From: Caulobacter sp. SL161
GTDB taxonomy: Bacteria; Pseudomonadota; Alphaproteobacteria; Caulobacterales; Caulobacteraceae
DNA: 64,000 nt
Reading direction: 5' to 3'
NCBI RefSeq assembly: GCF_026672375.1
Contig: NZ_JAPPRA010000001.1
Span: 3,720,001 to 3,784,000, forward strand
Below the pieces are notes generated by a model. It was not told the DNA's origin. It saw only the letters and a list, made by a program, of their open reading frames with translations, and did no database searches. Position 1 is the first letter of the stretch; each line of letters opens with the position of its first letter. Positions 1 to 7,373 of the stretch are shown in pieces. A program made the position numbers and the translations under genes.

Positions 1-60
1 CGAAGCAGGGCGTTTGCGTCATCTTTCCACCTGTTCGATCCCTCTGAACGCGTACCAAAG

Positions 61-95
61 AAAGGGCCCGCACCCCTCCCAGGCGGGCCCTTTTT
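61..95 (+). terminator. Rho-independent terminator
   Basis: A perfect GC-rich stem (GGGCCCGC at 64-71 pairs with GCGGGCCC at 83-90) is followed directly by a run of five T. It ends a plus-strand transcript whose gene lies left of the window. Bases 1-60 hold no gene I can support. Confidence 0.85.
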
Positions 96-161
96 ACTTT
101 CCGGACGTCGCGTGCGATCGACTGCGGCTAAAAGGCCTGTTCAGGCTTGGCCGGAGACGAC

Positions 162-665
162 ATGACGGACATTCCCGAACTCCAGCGCGTGACCACCGAA
201 TATGTCGCGGTCGAGGACCGCATCCGGCTCAGCGGCGAGGCCGCCGATGGCGCGACCATCGTCCTGTGGCTCACCCAGCGCCTTCTCAACCTGCTGGCGC
301 CTAGCCTGACCAGCGGCCTGGAGCGCCCGGACTCGGCCAGCGACGCCTTGCTGCAAGGGTTCGCCCAGCAGGCGGCTGAAGCGTCGCTGTCGCCTCAGCC
401 GGCCGTCCAGGCCACGGCGCCCGCCGCCAGCTGGCGCGTCGACTCGGTGGACATCCTGTCCGGTCCGGACGGCGTCGCCCTCACCTTCCGGTCTGATGAT
501 GGGCCTGCGGCGCGTCTAACGCTGGCCACCGAGCCCCTGCGTCAATGGCTGGGCATCCTGCGCCGGCAGTATCAGGCGGCGGGCTGGATAGATCGCGTGT
601 GGCCCGACTGGATGGAGGACGACATGCGCCCAGCGGCGAGACCCGACGCGATACCGCTCCACTGA
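162..665 (+). CDS. Conserved protein of unknown function
   Basis: This encodes a soluble protein of 167 residues that I do not recognise. There is no signal peptide or membrane helix. The middle is rich in Ala, Ser and Pro (about residues 60-95), and the C-terminal part is compact and Trp-rich (about residues 125-160). I chose the ATG at 162 because GGAGA stands five bases before it; a TTG at 147 would add five residues without a ribosome site. It follows a strong terminator, so it starts its own transcript. The next gene begins about 100 bases later. The coding bias matches the neighbours, so I take it as a real gene, but no function can be proposed. Confidence 0.7.
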   Translation: MTDIPELQRVTTEYVAVEDRIRLSGEAADGATIVLWLTQRLLNLLAPSLTSGLERPDSASDALLQGFAQQAAEASLSPQPAVQATAPAASWRVDSVDILSGPDGVALTFRSDDGPAARLTLATEPLRQWLGILRRQYQAAGWIDRVWPDWMEDDMRPAARPDAIPLH

Positions 666-767
666 CCCGCGCTTCGTGGTCCGGCCGCCTTGACCCTGAA
701 CGGACCGCAAGGGAACGATAGGTCAACGAGCCGGGGCCTCCCGGCTTCTTGAGTTTTAAGGATCGCC

Positions 768-2561
768 ATGTCCCTGCCCGACCGTCGCCAGATCCTGATG
801 GGAGCGGCCGCGACCGCCCTTACCGCCGGGCTCGCCTCCGCCGCCCAGGCCGCAACGCCGAAGGATCAGCTCTATGCGCTGTTCGACGCCTTCTTCGACG
901 AGGACCTGAGCCAGAGCCCCGAACAGGCCACCAGCCTTGGCCTCGACACCGGCAAGCACGCCGACGCGCGCAGCAAGCTCTCGGACCGCTCGACCGCCGC
1001 CTGGCTGCGCGACCGCGCCGAACCGGCCCAGCGGATCGCCCGCCTGAAGACGATCGACCGCAAGGCGCTGAGCGGCGACGACGCCATCAACTACGACACC
1101 GCCCTCTTCAATTACGAGGCCCGGGGCGGAACCTCGCGCTTCGACTTCGGCGACGGGGCGCGCCCCTTCGTCCTGACCCAGTACTATGGGTCCTATATCT
1201 CGACCCCCAGCTTCCTCGACGGCCGTCACAAGATCGCCTCGGCCGCCGACGCCGACGCCTATCTGGCCCGTATGAGGGCCTTCGCCGCCGTGCTGGACCA
1301 GGAGACGCAGCGCGCCGGCGCCGACGCGGCCAAGGGCGTGATCCCTGCCGACTTCATGGTCGACAAGGCCATCGCCCAGCTCCAGCAGTTCCGCAGCCTG
1401 CCGGTCGAGAAGAACGTGCTGGTCGCCTCGGCCGCCCGCCGCGCCAAGGCCTACGGCGACTATGACGCCAAGGCGGCCGCCATCCTGACCGGCGAGATCC
1501 ACCCGGCCCTGGACCGCCAGATCGCCGCCCTGCAGGCGATGCGCGCCAAGGCCACGCCGGACGCCGGCATCGGTCGCCTCAAGGACGGCGACGCCTTCTA
1601 CGCCGCCCTCCTCAAGATCTACACGACCACCAACAAGACCGCCGAAGAGGTCCATCGCCTGGGCCTGGAGGAAGGCGCCGAGATCCAGGCGCGGATGGAC
1701 GAGATCCTCAAGAAGCGCGGCCTGACCCAAGGCACGGTGGGCCAGCGCATGGCGAGCCTCAACACCATGCCCGGCCAGGTGTTCGCCAACACCGACGAGG
1801 GCCGCGCCGAGCTGCTGGCCTATTGCAACGCGCGCATGGCCAAGCTGCAGCCGCTCTTGCCGCAATGGTTCGGCGTCATGCCCAAGACCCCGGTCGTGGT
1901 GCGCCGCGTGCCGGCCTACACCGAGGCCGGGGCGGCGGGCGCCTATTACGAGCGCCCGGCCCTGGACGGCTCGCGCCCGGGGGCGGTCTATATCAATCTG
2001 CGCGACACGGCCGAGCGCCCGCGCTGGTCGCTGGCCACGCTGATGCACCACGAGGGCTCCCCGGGGCACCACTTCCAGCTGGCCCTGGTGGCCGAGAGCA
2101 ACCTGCCGAAGCTGCGCCAGAACATGGGCTTCTCGGCCAATACCGAGGGCTGGGCGCTCTACGCCGAGCAGGTGGCCATGGAGATGGGCGTCTATGACGA
2201 CGGCGACGATCTGGGCCTCCTGGGCATGTACCAGGCCCGGCTGTTCCGCGCCTCGCGCTGCGTGGTCGACACCGGCATCCACGCCAAGGGCTGGAGCCGC
2301 GAAAAGGCCATCGCCTACATGATCCAGACCGGCGGCGACCCGGAGGTGCGGGTCTCGCGCGAGGTCGAACGCTACTGCGCCAATCCCGGCCAGGCCTGCT
2401 CGTACAAGGTCGGCCACACGGTCTGGGCGGCCCTGCGCGAGCGCACCAAGCAGCGCCTGGGGAGCAAGTTCGACATCAAGCGCTTCCACGACACAGCGCT
2501 TCGGGTCGGTCCGGCGCCGTTGACCGTGCTGGAGGGCGTGATCGACCGCTGGCAAGGGTGA
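768..2561 (+). CDS. DUF885 family exported protein (putative metallopeptidase)
   Basis: The product has 597 residues and belongs to the DUF885 family, recognised by the motif HHEGSPGHH at about residues 426-434, which resembles a zinc-peptidase HExxH-type site. The N-terminus has a twin-arginine signal (DRRQILMG, then a hydrophobic stretch ending AAQA near residue 28), so it is probably exported folded to the periplasm. The family is usually annotated as peptidase-like, but its substrates are largely unknown. It stands directly before a GH3 glycosidase, separated by a hairpin repeat and a separate promoter, so it is probably not co-transcribed with it. Length is normal for the family and the reading frame is intact. 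Confidence 0.85.
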   Translation: MSLPDRRQILMGAAATALTAGLASAAQAATPKDQLYALFDAFFDEDLSQSPEQATSLGLDTGKHADARSKLSDRSTAAWLRDRAEPAQRIARLKTIDRKALSGDDAINYDTALFNYEARGGTSRFDFGDGARPFVLTQYYGSYISTPSFLDGRHKIASAADADAYLARMRAFAAVLDQETQRAGADAAKGVIPADFMVDKAIAQLQQFRSLPVEKNVLVASAARRAKAYGDYDAKAAAILTGEIHPALDRQIAALQAMRAKATPDAGIGRLKDGDAFYAALLKIYTTTNKTAEEVHRLGLEEGAEIQARMDEILKKRGLTQGTVGQRMASLNTMPGQVFANTDEGRAELLAYCNARMAKLQPLLPQWFGVMPKTPVVVRRVPAYTEAGAAGAYYERPALDGSRPGAVYINLRDTAERPRWSLATLMHHEGSPGHHFQLALVAESNLPKLRQNMGFSANTEGWALYAEQVAMEMGVYDDGDDLGLLGMYQARLFRASRCVVDTGIHAKGWSREKAIAYMIQTGGDPEVRVSREVERYCANPGQACSYKVGHTVWAALRERTKQRLGSKFDIKRFHDTALRVGPAPLTVLEGVIDRWQG

Positions 2562-2587
2562 GGGCTGCGCCTCAAAGGACGCAGGGA

Positions 2588-2720
2588 CGCCCCTCCGTCT
2601 CGCTGCGTATCCGCAGCGATCCACCTCCCCCGCAAGCGGGGCAGGAGGGCTGAGCTTCCTCCTCACCCGCATCGCGGGGGAGGTGGCGCGGCGCGAAGCG
2701 CCGTGACGGAGGGGGCGTTT
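2588..2720. repeat. R1 intergenic hairpin repeat, copy 1
   Basis: This element begins with GCCCCTCCGTC and ends with GACGGAGGGGGCG. An inner CCACCTCCCCCG near the left end pairs with GGGGGAGGTGG near the right end, so the whole can fold into one long imperfect hairpin. Other copies are at 5279, 7381 and 17850, and a diverged one at 33318. Confidence 0.8.
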
Positions 2721-2731
2721 CAACGACACAA

Positions 2732-2751
2732 AATGAGACCGGTACCATTTC
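2732..2751 (+). promoter_or_regulatory. LacI-type operator upstream of GH3 gene
   Basis: A 20-base dyad has perfect outer arms AAATG and CATTT around a palindromic core ACCGGT. A CG-centred dyad is the usual form of LacI/GalR-family operators. It sits just upstream of a -35 element, so it could serve repression or activation of the GH3 gene. Which regulator binds is not shown; XylR at 18586 is one candidate. Confidence 0.55.
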
Positions 2752-2756
2752 TGGCT

Positions 2757-2785
2757 TGAGTGGTCTGACAAGTCCCCTCATAGTG
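2757..2785 (+). promoter_or_regulatory. Predicted promoter of GH3 gene
   Basis: A -35 element TTGAGT (2757-2762) is separated by 17 bases from CATAGT (2780-2785). This is a plausible housekeeping sigma promoter that would leave a leader of roughly 55 bases before the ATG at 2847. Confidence 0.45.
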
Positions 2786-2846
2786 CCTCACAACAGCGGC
2801 GATTGAGAGCCGCCTCAGTAAAGCGCAGCCTCGGGGAAACGACCGG

Positions 2847-5267
2847 ATGAACACCACCCTCACCCGCCGCCTGTTCGGCGCGAGCCTGGCGGCCCTGTCC
2901 GCCGCCGCCCTGCCCGGCCTGGCGCAAGCCGCCGGCCAAGCCTCCAAGACATCGGGCGGCAAGCCGCTCTACAAGGATCCGGCCCAGCCGGTCGACGCGC
3001 GCGTGCAGGATCTGCTGTCGCGCATGACCCTGGAAGAGAAGGCCGCCCAGCTGGTCGGCATCTGGCTGACCAAGAACAAGATCCAGACGCCGGAAGGCGA
3101 CTTCTCGGCCGAGCAGGCCAGCAAGAGCTTCCCGCACGGCCTGGGGCAGATCTCGCGTCCGTCCGACCGCAAGGGCGCCAAGCCCGCCACGGTGATCGAC
3201 GCGGCCGCCGGCGCCGACGACGGCGCGATCAACCGCAACGCCGTCGAGACCGCCCGCTACACCAACGCCGCCCAGAAATGGGCCGTGGAGAAGACCCGCC
3301 TGGGCATCCCGCTGCTGATGCACGACGAGGCCCTGCACGGCTATGTGGCGCGCGACGCGACCAGCTTCCCGCAGTCGATCGCCCTGGCCTCGACCTTCGA
3401 CACCGAACTGACCGAAAAGATCTTCGCCGTCGCCGCCCGCGAAATGCGCGCTCGTGGCTCGAACCTGGCCCTGGCCCCGGTGGTCGACGTGGCCCGCGAC
3501 CCGCGCTGGGGCCGCATCGAGGAGACCTACGGCGAAGACCCGCACCTGTGCGCCGAGATCGGCCTGGCCTCGATCCGCGGCTTCCAGGGAACGACCCTGC
3601 CGCTGGCCAAGGACAAGGTGTTCGTCACCCTCAAGCACATGACCGGCCACGGCCAGCCCGAGAACGGCACCAACGTCGGCCCGGCCCAGATCGCCGAGCG
3701 CACCCTGCGCGAGAACTTCTTCCCGCCGTTCGAGCGCGCGGTGACCGAGCTGCCCGTGCGGGCGGTCATGCCCAGCTATAACGAGATCGACGGCGTACCC
3801 TCGCACGCCAGCCGCTGGCTGCTGACCAAGATCCTGCGCGAGGAGTGGGGCTACAAGGGCTCGATCCAGAGCGACTACTTCGCCATCAAGGAGCTGATCA
3901 GCCGCCACAAGCTGACCAGCGACCTGGGCGAGACGGCCGTTATGGCCATGCGCGCCGGCGTCGATGTCGAGCTGCCCGACGGCGAGGCCTACGCCCTGCT
4001 GCCCGAGTTGGTGAAGGCCGGCCGCATCCCGCAGTTCGAGGTCGACGCCGCCGTCGCCCGGGTGCTGGAGATGAAGTTCCAGGCCGGCCTCTTCGAGAAC
4101 CCCTACTGCGACGAGAAGACCGCCGACGCCAAGACCGCCACGCCGGACGCCGTGGCCCTGGCCCGCGAAGCCGCCCGCAAGGCCGTGGTCCTCTTGAAGA
4201 ACGACAAGGGCCTGCTGCCCCTGGACGGCAAGAAGTTCAAGCGCATGGCCCTGTTGGGGACCCACGCCAAGGACACGCCGATCGGCGGCTACTCGGACAT
4301 TCCGCGTCACGTGGTCTCGATCCACGAGGGCCTGACCGCCGAGGCCAAGGCGCAAGGCTTCCAGCTCGACTACGCCGAGGCCGTGCGGATCACCGAGCAG
4401 CGCATCTGGGCCCAGGACGCGGTCAACTTCACCGACCCGGCCGTCAACGCCAAGCTGATCGCCGAAGCCGTTGAGGTCGCCAAGAAGGCCGACATCGTGG
4501 TCATGGTGCTGGGCGACAACGAGCAGACCAGCCGCGAGGCCTGGGCCGACCATCACCTGGGCGACCGTGACAGCCTGGACCTGATGGGCCAGCAGAACGA
4601 TCTGGCCAAGGCGATCTTCGATCTGGGCAAGCCGACCGTGGTGTTCCTGCTGAACGGCCGTCCGCTGTCGATCAACCTGCTCAAAGAGCGCGCCGACGCC
4701 ATCATCGAGGGCTGGTACCTGGGCCAGGAGACCGGCCACGCCGCCGCCGACGTGCTGTTTGGCCGGGCCAATCCGGGCGGCAAGCTGCCGGTCAGCATCG
4801 CCCGCGACGTCGGCCAGCTGCCGGTCTACTACAACCGCAAGCCCACGGCCCGCCGCGGCTATCTGGACGGCGAGACCACCCCGCTCTACCCGTTCGGTTT
4901 CGGCCTGTCGTACACCACCTTCGACATCTCGGCCCCGCGCCTGGCCAAGACCAGGATCGGCCAGGGCGAGCGCGTCAAGGTCGAGGTCGACGTCACCAAC
5001 ACCGGCAAGGTGGCCGGCGACGAGGTGGTCCAGCTCTATGTCCACGATGAGGCGGCCTCGGTCACCCGTCCGGTGCTGGAGCTGAAGCACTTCAAGCGCG
5101 TCACCCTGGCCCCCGGCGCCAAGACCACCGTCACCTTCGAGATCAAGCCCTCGGACCTGTGGATGTGGAACCTGGACATGAAGCGCGTCGTCGAGCCCGG
5201 CGACTTCTCGATCATGGTCGGCCCCAACTCCGTGGACCTGAAGAAGGCGACGCTGACGGTCGCTTAA
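2847..5267 (+). CDS. Glycoside hydrolase family 3 (beta-xylosidase/beta-glucosidase type)
   Basis: This 806-residue exported enzyme should remove terminal beta-linked sugars from oligosaccharides. The N-terminus carries a Tat signal (TRRLFG at residues 6-11, cleavage after LAQA near residue 28). The GH3 N-terminal barrel (about 60-390) has the substrate-binding KH at 263-264 and the motif QSDYFAI with the likely nucleophile Asp343. The GH3 C-terminal alpha/beta domain spans about 435-680, and a fibronectin III-like domain about 725-795. Length and domain order are those of BglX-type enzymes. Neighbouring acetylesterase and GH115 glucuronidase genes make a xylo-oligosaccharide substrate likely, but family GH3 alone does not fix specificity. 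A LacI-type operator and promoter lie upstream. Confidence 0.93.
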   Translation: MNTTLTRRLFGASLAALSAAALPGLAQAAGQASKTSGGKPLYKDPAQPVDARVQDLLSRMTLEEKAAQLVGIWLTKNKIQTPEGDFSAEQASKSFPHGLGQISRPSDRKGAKPATVIDAAAGADDGAINRNAVETARYTNAAQKWAVEKTRLGIPLLMHDEALHGYVARDATSFPQSIALASTFDTELTEKIFAVAAREMRARGSNLALAPVVDVARDPRWGRIEETYGEDPHLCAEIGLASIRGFQGTTLPLAKDKVFVTLKHMTGHGQPENGTNVGPAQIAERTLRENFFPPFERAVTELPVRAVMPSYNEIDGVPSHASRWLLTKILREEWGYKGSIQSDYFAIKELISRHKLTSDLGETAVMAMRAGVDVELPDGEAYALLPELVKAGRIPQFEVDAAVARVLEMKFQAGLFENPYCDEKTADAKTATPDAVALAREAARKAVVLLKNDKGLLPLDGKKFKRMALLGTHAKDTPIGGYSDIPRHVVSIHEGLTAEAKAQGFQLDYAEAVRITEQRIWAQDAVNFTDPAVNAKLIAEAVEVAKKADIVVMVLGDNEQTSREAWADHHLGDRDSLDLMGQQNDLAKAIFDLGKPTVVFLLNGRPLSINLLKERADAIIEGWYLGQETGHAAADVLFGRANPGGKLPVSIARDVGQLPVYYNRKPTARRGYLDGETTPLYPFGFGLSYTTFDISAPRLAKTRIGQGERVKVEVDVTNTGKVAGDEVVQLYVHDEAASVTRPVLELKHFKRVTLAPGAKTTVTFEIKPSDLWMWNLDMKRVVEPGDFSIMVGPNSVDLKKATLTVA

Positions 5268-5278
5268 GGCTCGGAAGA

Positions 5279-5423
5279 GCGCCCCCTCCGTCACGGCGTC
5301 TATCGACGCCGCGCCACCTCCCCCGCTCGCTTCGCTACGGGGCAGGAGGGAGCGCTCTTCTCCTGGCCGTGAAACGGGGGAGGTGGCGCGCTGCGGATAC
5401 GCAGCGCGACGGAGGGGGCGTTC
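5279..5423. repeat. R1 intergenic hairpin repeat, copy 2
   Basis: GCGCCCCCTCCGTC on the left pairs with GACGGAGGGGGCG on the right, with the inner CCACCTCCCCC/GGGGGAGGTGG arms also present. It fills most of the gap between the GH3 and acetylesterase genes and may stabilise or attenuate the transcript. Confidence 0.8.
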
Positions 5424-5462
5424 AGATTTCGCCGCAGGACACTTGCGGCACGGGAGTTCACC

Positions 5463-7373
5463 ATGCGCCGTCTCGCGCCGATCCTGCTGGCCGCCCTGGC
5501 CGTTTCGCCGGCTAGCGCCCAGTCTCTCCTCAACGGCCTGTTCGCCGACCACGCCGTGGTCCAGCGCGACCGCCCCCTGCCGGTGTTCGGGACCGCCAAG
5601 CCGGGCGAGACCGTCACCGCGTCCTTCGCCGGCCAGACCCTGACCGCCAAGGCCGGTCCCGACGGCGCCTGGCGCGTCAACTTCCCGGCCACGCCCGCCG
5701 GCGGCCCCTACGCCCTGACCGCCGCCACCGCCTCGGCCAAGGCCAGCGCGTCCGACGTGCTGGTCGGCGATGTCTGGCTGTGCTCGGGCCAGTCGAACAT
5801 GGATATGCAGGTCTCCGCCTCCGGCGACGCCTGGAACCAGATCAACAACGGCGCGCCCAACGACACGATCCGCATGGCGACCATCGAGAAGGCCGACGCC
5901 CGCTCGCCCGCCAAGGACTTCAAGAAGCCGCCCGTCTGGAAGCCGACCAGCAAGGACACGGTCGGCGCCTTCTCGGCCAGCTGCTTCTACTTCGCCCGCG
6001 AGCTGCAGAAGACGCGTCAGGTGCCGCTGGGCCTGATCCACGCCTCGTGGGGCGGCTCGGGCATCGAGGCCTGGATGACCCCGACGGCCCTGCGCAAGGT
6101 CGGCGGCTATGACGACGCCATCGAGGTCCTGAACCTGTCGATCACCGACCAGGCCGCCGCCAGCCGCCGCTGGGGCGAGGTGATCAAGGCCTGGTGGAGC
6201 GCCAAGACCCCCGGCCAGGCGGCGCTGGCGCCCTGGACCGGCGCCGGGACCTGGACGGCCGCGCCGCAAGGCCTCGGGATCTGGGAGCGCTGGGGCGTTC
6301 CGGCCCTGGCCGAGTTCAACGGCGTCGTCTGGTTCAAGACCGAGATCGAACTGACGGCCGCCCAGGCCGCGCAGGCCGCCACCTTGGGCCTCGCCCAGAT
6401 CGACGAGATGGACACCACCTATCTCAACGGCGTGGGCGTCGGCGCGACCTCGGGCTCCTGGCTGGAGCGCCGCTACGCCCTGCCCGCCGGCGCGCTGAGG
6501 GTCGGCAAGAACACCCTGGTGGTCTCGGCCTACGACACCTACGCCAACGGCGGGATGTATGGCGATCCGGCCAAGCGGGTCCTGACCCTGGCCGATGGAA
6601 CGTCGCTGCCGCTGACCGACTGGACATACCGGATCGAGCCTCGCGCCGGCGGCGATCCGCCCCGCGCGCCGTGGGACACCCTGTCGGGCGTCTCCACCCT
6701 CTATAACGGCATGATCGCCCCGATGGGTCCTTATGCCTATGCGGGCCTGGCCTGGTATCAGGGCGAGACCAATGTCGGCCGCGACAAGGCCTATGTCGGC
6801 CTGCTGGGCGCCTTCATGGCCGAGCGCCGTCTGGGCCAGTCGCCCGACATGCCGGCCCTGGTGGTGCAACTGGCCGACTATGGCGGCTTCGCCATCGCGC
6901 CGGGTCAGCCCGCGGCCACCGCCGCCCTGCGCGACGCCCAGCGCCGCGCGGTCGCCGCCGATCCCCGTGCGGGCCTCGTGGTCACCCACGACATCGGCGA
7001 CCCCTACGACATCCACCCCGCCAACAAGCAGGAGGTCGGCCGCCGCCTGGCCCTGGCCGCCCGCCGCCTCTACGGCGAGCCGGTGACCACCGGCCCCGAG
7101 GTCGTCTCCGCCAAGCGGACCGGCGAGACCGTGGTGGTCAGCTTCGCCCAGGTGGGTGGCGGACGGCTAGTGTCGCGCGGCTCTGACCGCGTGATCGGCT
7201 TTGAGCTGTGCGACACGACCTGCCGCTGGGTCGACGGCCGCATCGACGGGACCTCGGTGGTGCTGAACGGGTCCGGCTCCAAGGTCCGCTTCGCCTGGGC
7301 CGACAGCCCCACGTTCAATCTGTTCGACGCCGCCGATCTGCCGGCCGGACCGTTCGAGATCGAGGTTCAGTAG
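5463..7373 (+). CDS. Sialate O-acetylesterase family carbohydrate esterase (SASA domain)
   Basis: The product has 636 residues and a Sec signal peptide (about residues 1-20, ending PASAQ). It is an SGNH-fold esterase of the SASA family: the block GQSNM places the nucleophile at Ser111, WYQGETN forms the conserved middle block, and DIHP gives the likely catalytic pair Asp516 and His518. A jelly-roll sugar-binding-like insert lies at about residues 260-380. Family members remove O-acetyl groups from sugars. Between GH3 and GH115 genes the likely substrate is acetylated xylan fragments rather than sialic acid. Its stop codon overlaps the proposed GTG of the GH115 gene by one base. Confidence 0.88.
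   Translation: MRRLAPILLAALAVSPASAQSLLNGLFADHAVVQRDRPLPVFGTAKPGETVTASFAGQTLTAKAGPDGAWRVNFPATPAGGPYALTAATASAKASASDVLVGDVWLCSGQSNMDMQVSASGDAWNQINNGAPNDTIRMATIEKADARSPAKDFKKPPVWKPTSKDTVGAFSASCFYFARELQKTRQVPLGLIHASWGGSGIEAWMTPTALRKVGGYDDAIEVLNLSITDQAAASRRWGEVIKAWWSAKTPGQAALAPWTGAGTWTAAPQGLGIWERWGVPALAEFNGVVWFKTEIELTAAQAAQAATLGLAQIDEMDTTYLNGVGVGATSGSWLERRYALPAGALRVGKNTLVVSAYDTYANGGMYGDPAKRVLTLADGTSLPLTDWTYRIEPRAGGDPPRAPWDTLSGVSTLYNGMIAPMGPYAYAGLAWYQGETNVGRDKAYVGLLGAFMAERRLGQSPDMPALVVQLADYGGFAIAPGQPAATAALRDAQRRAVAADPRAGLVVTHDIGDPYDIHPANKQEVGRRLALAARRLYGEPVTTGPEVVSAKRTGETVVVSFAQVGGGRLVSRGSDRVIGFELCDTTCRWVDGRIDGTSVVLNGSGSKVRFAWADSPTFNLFDAADLPAGPFEIEVQ

Noticed and set aside
756-2771. Minus-strand frame of 671 codons opposite the DUF885 gene
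   Set aside because: Shadow frame; rich in Gly, Arg, Ala and His, as expected for antisense of GC-rich coding DNA.
2778-7016. Minus-strand open frame of about 1400 codons across the hydrolase genes
   Set aside because: It is an antisense shadow of the GH3 and acetylesterase genes caused by high GC third positions; no domain is recognisable and the plus-strand genes are clear.
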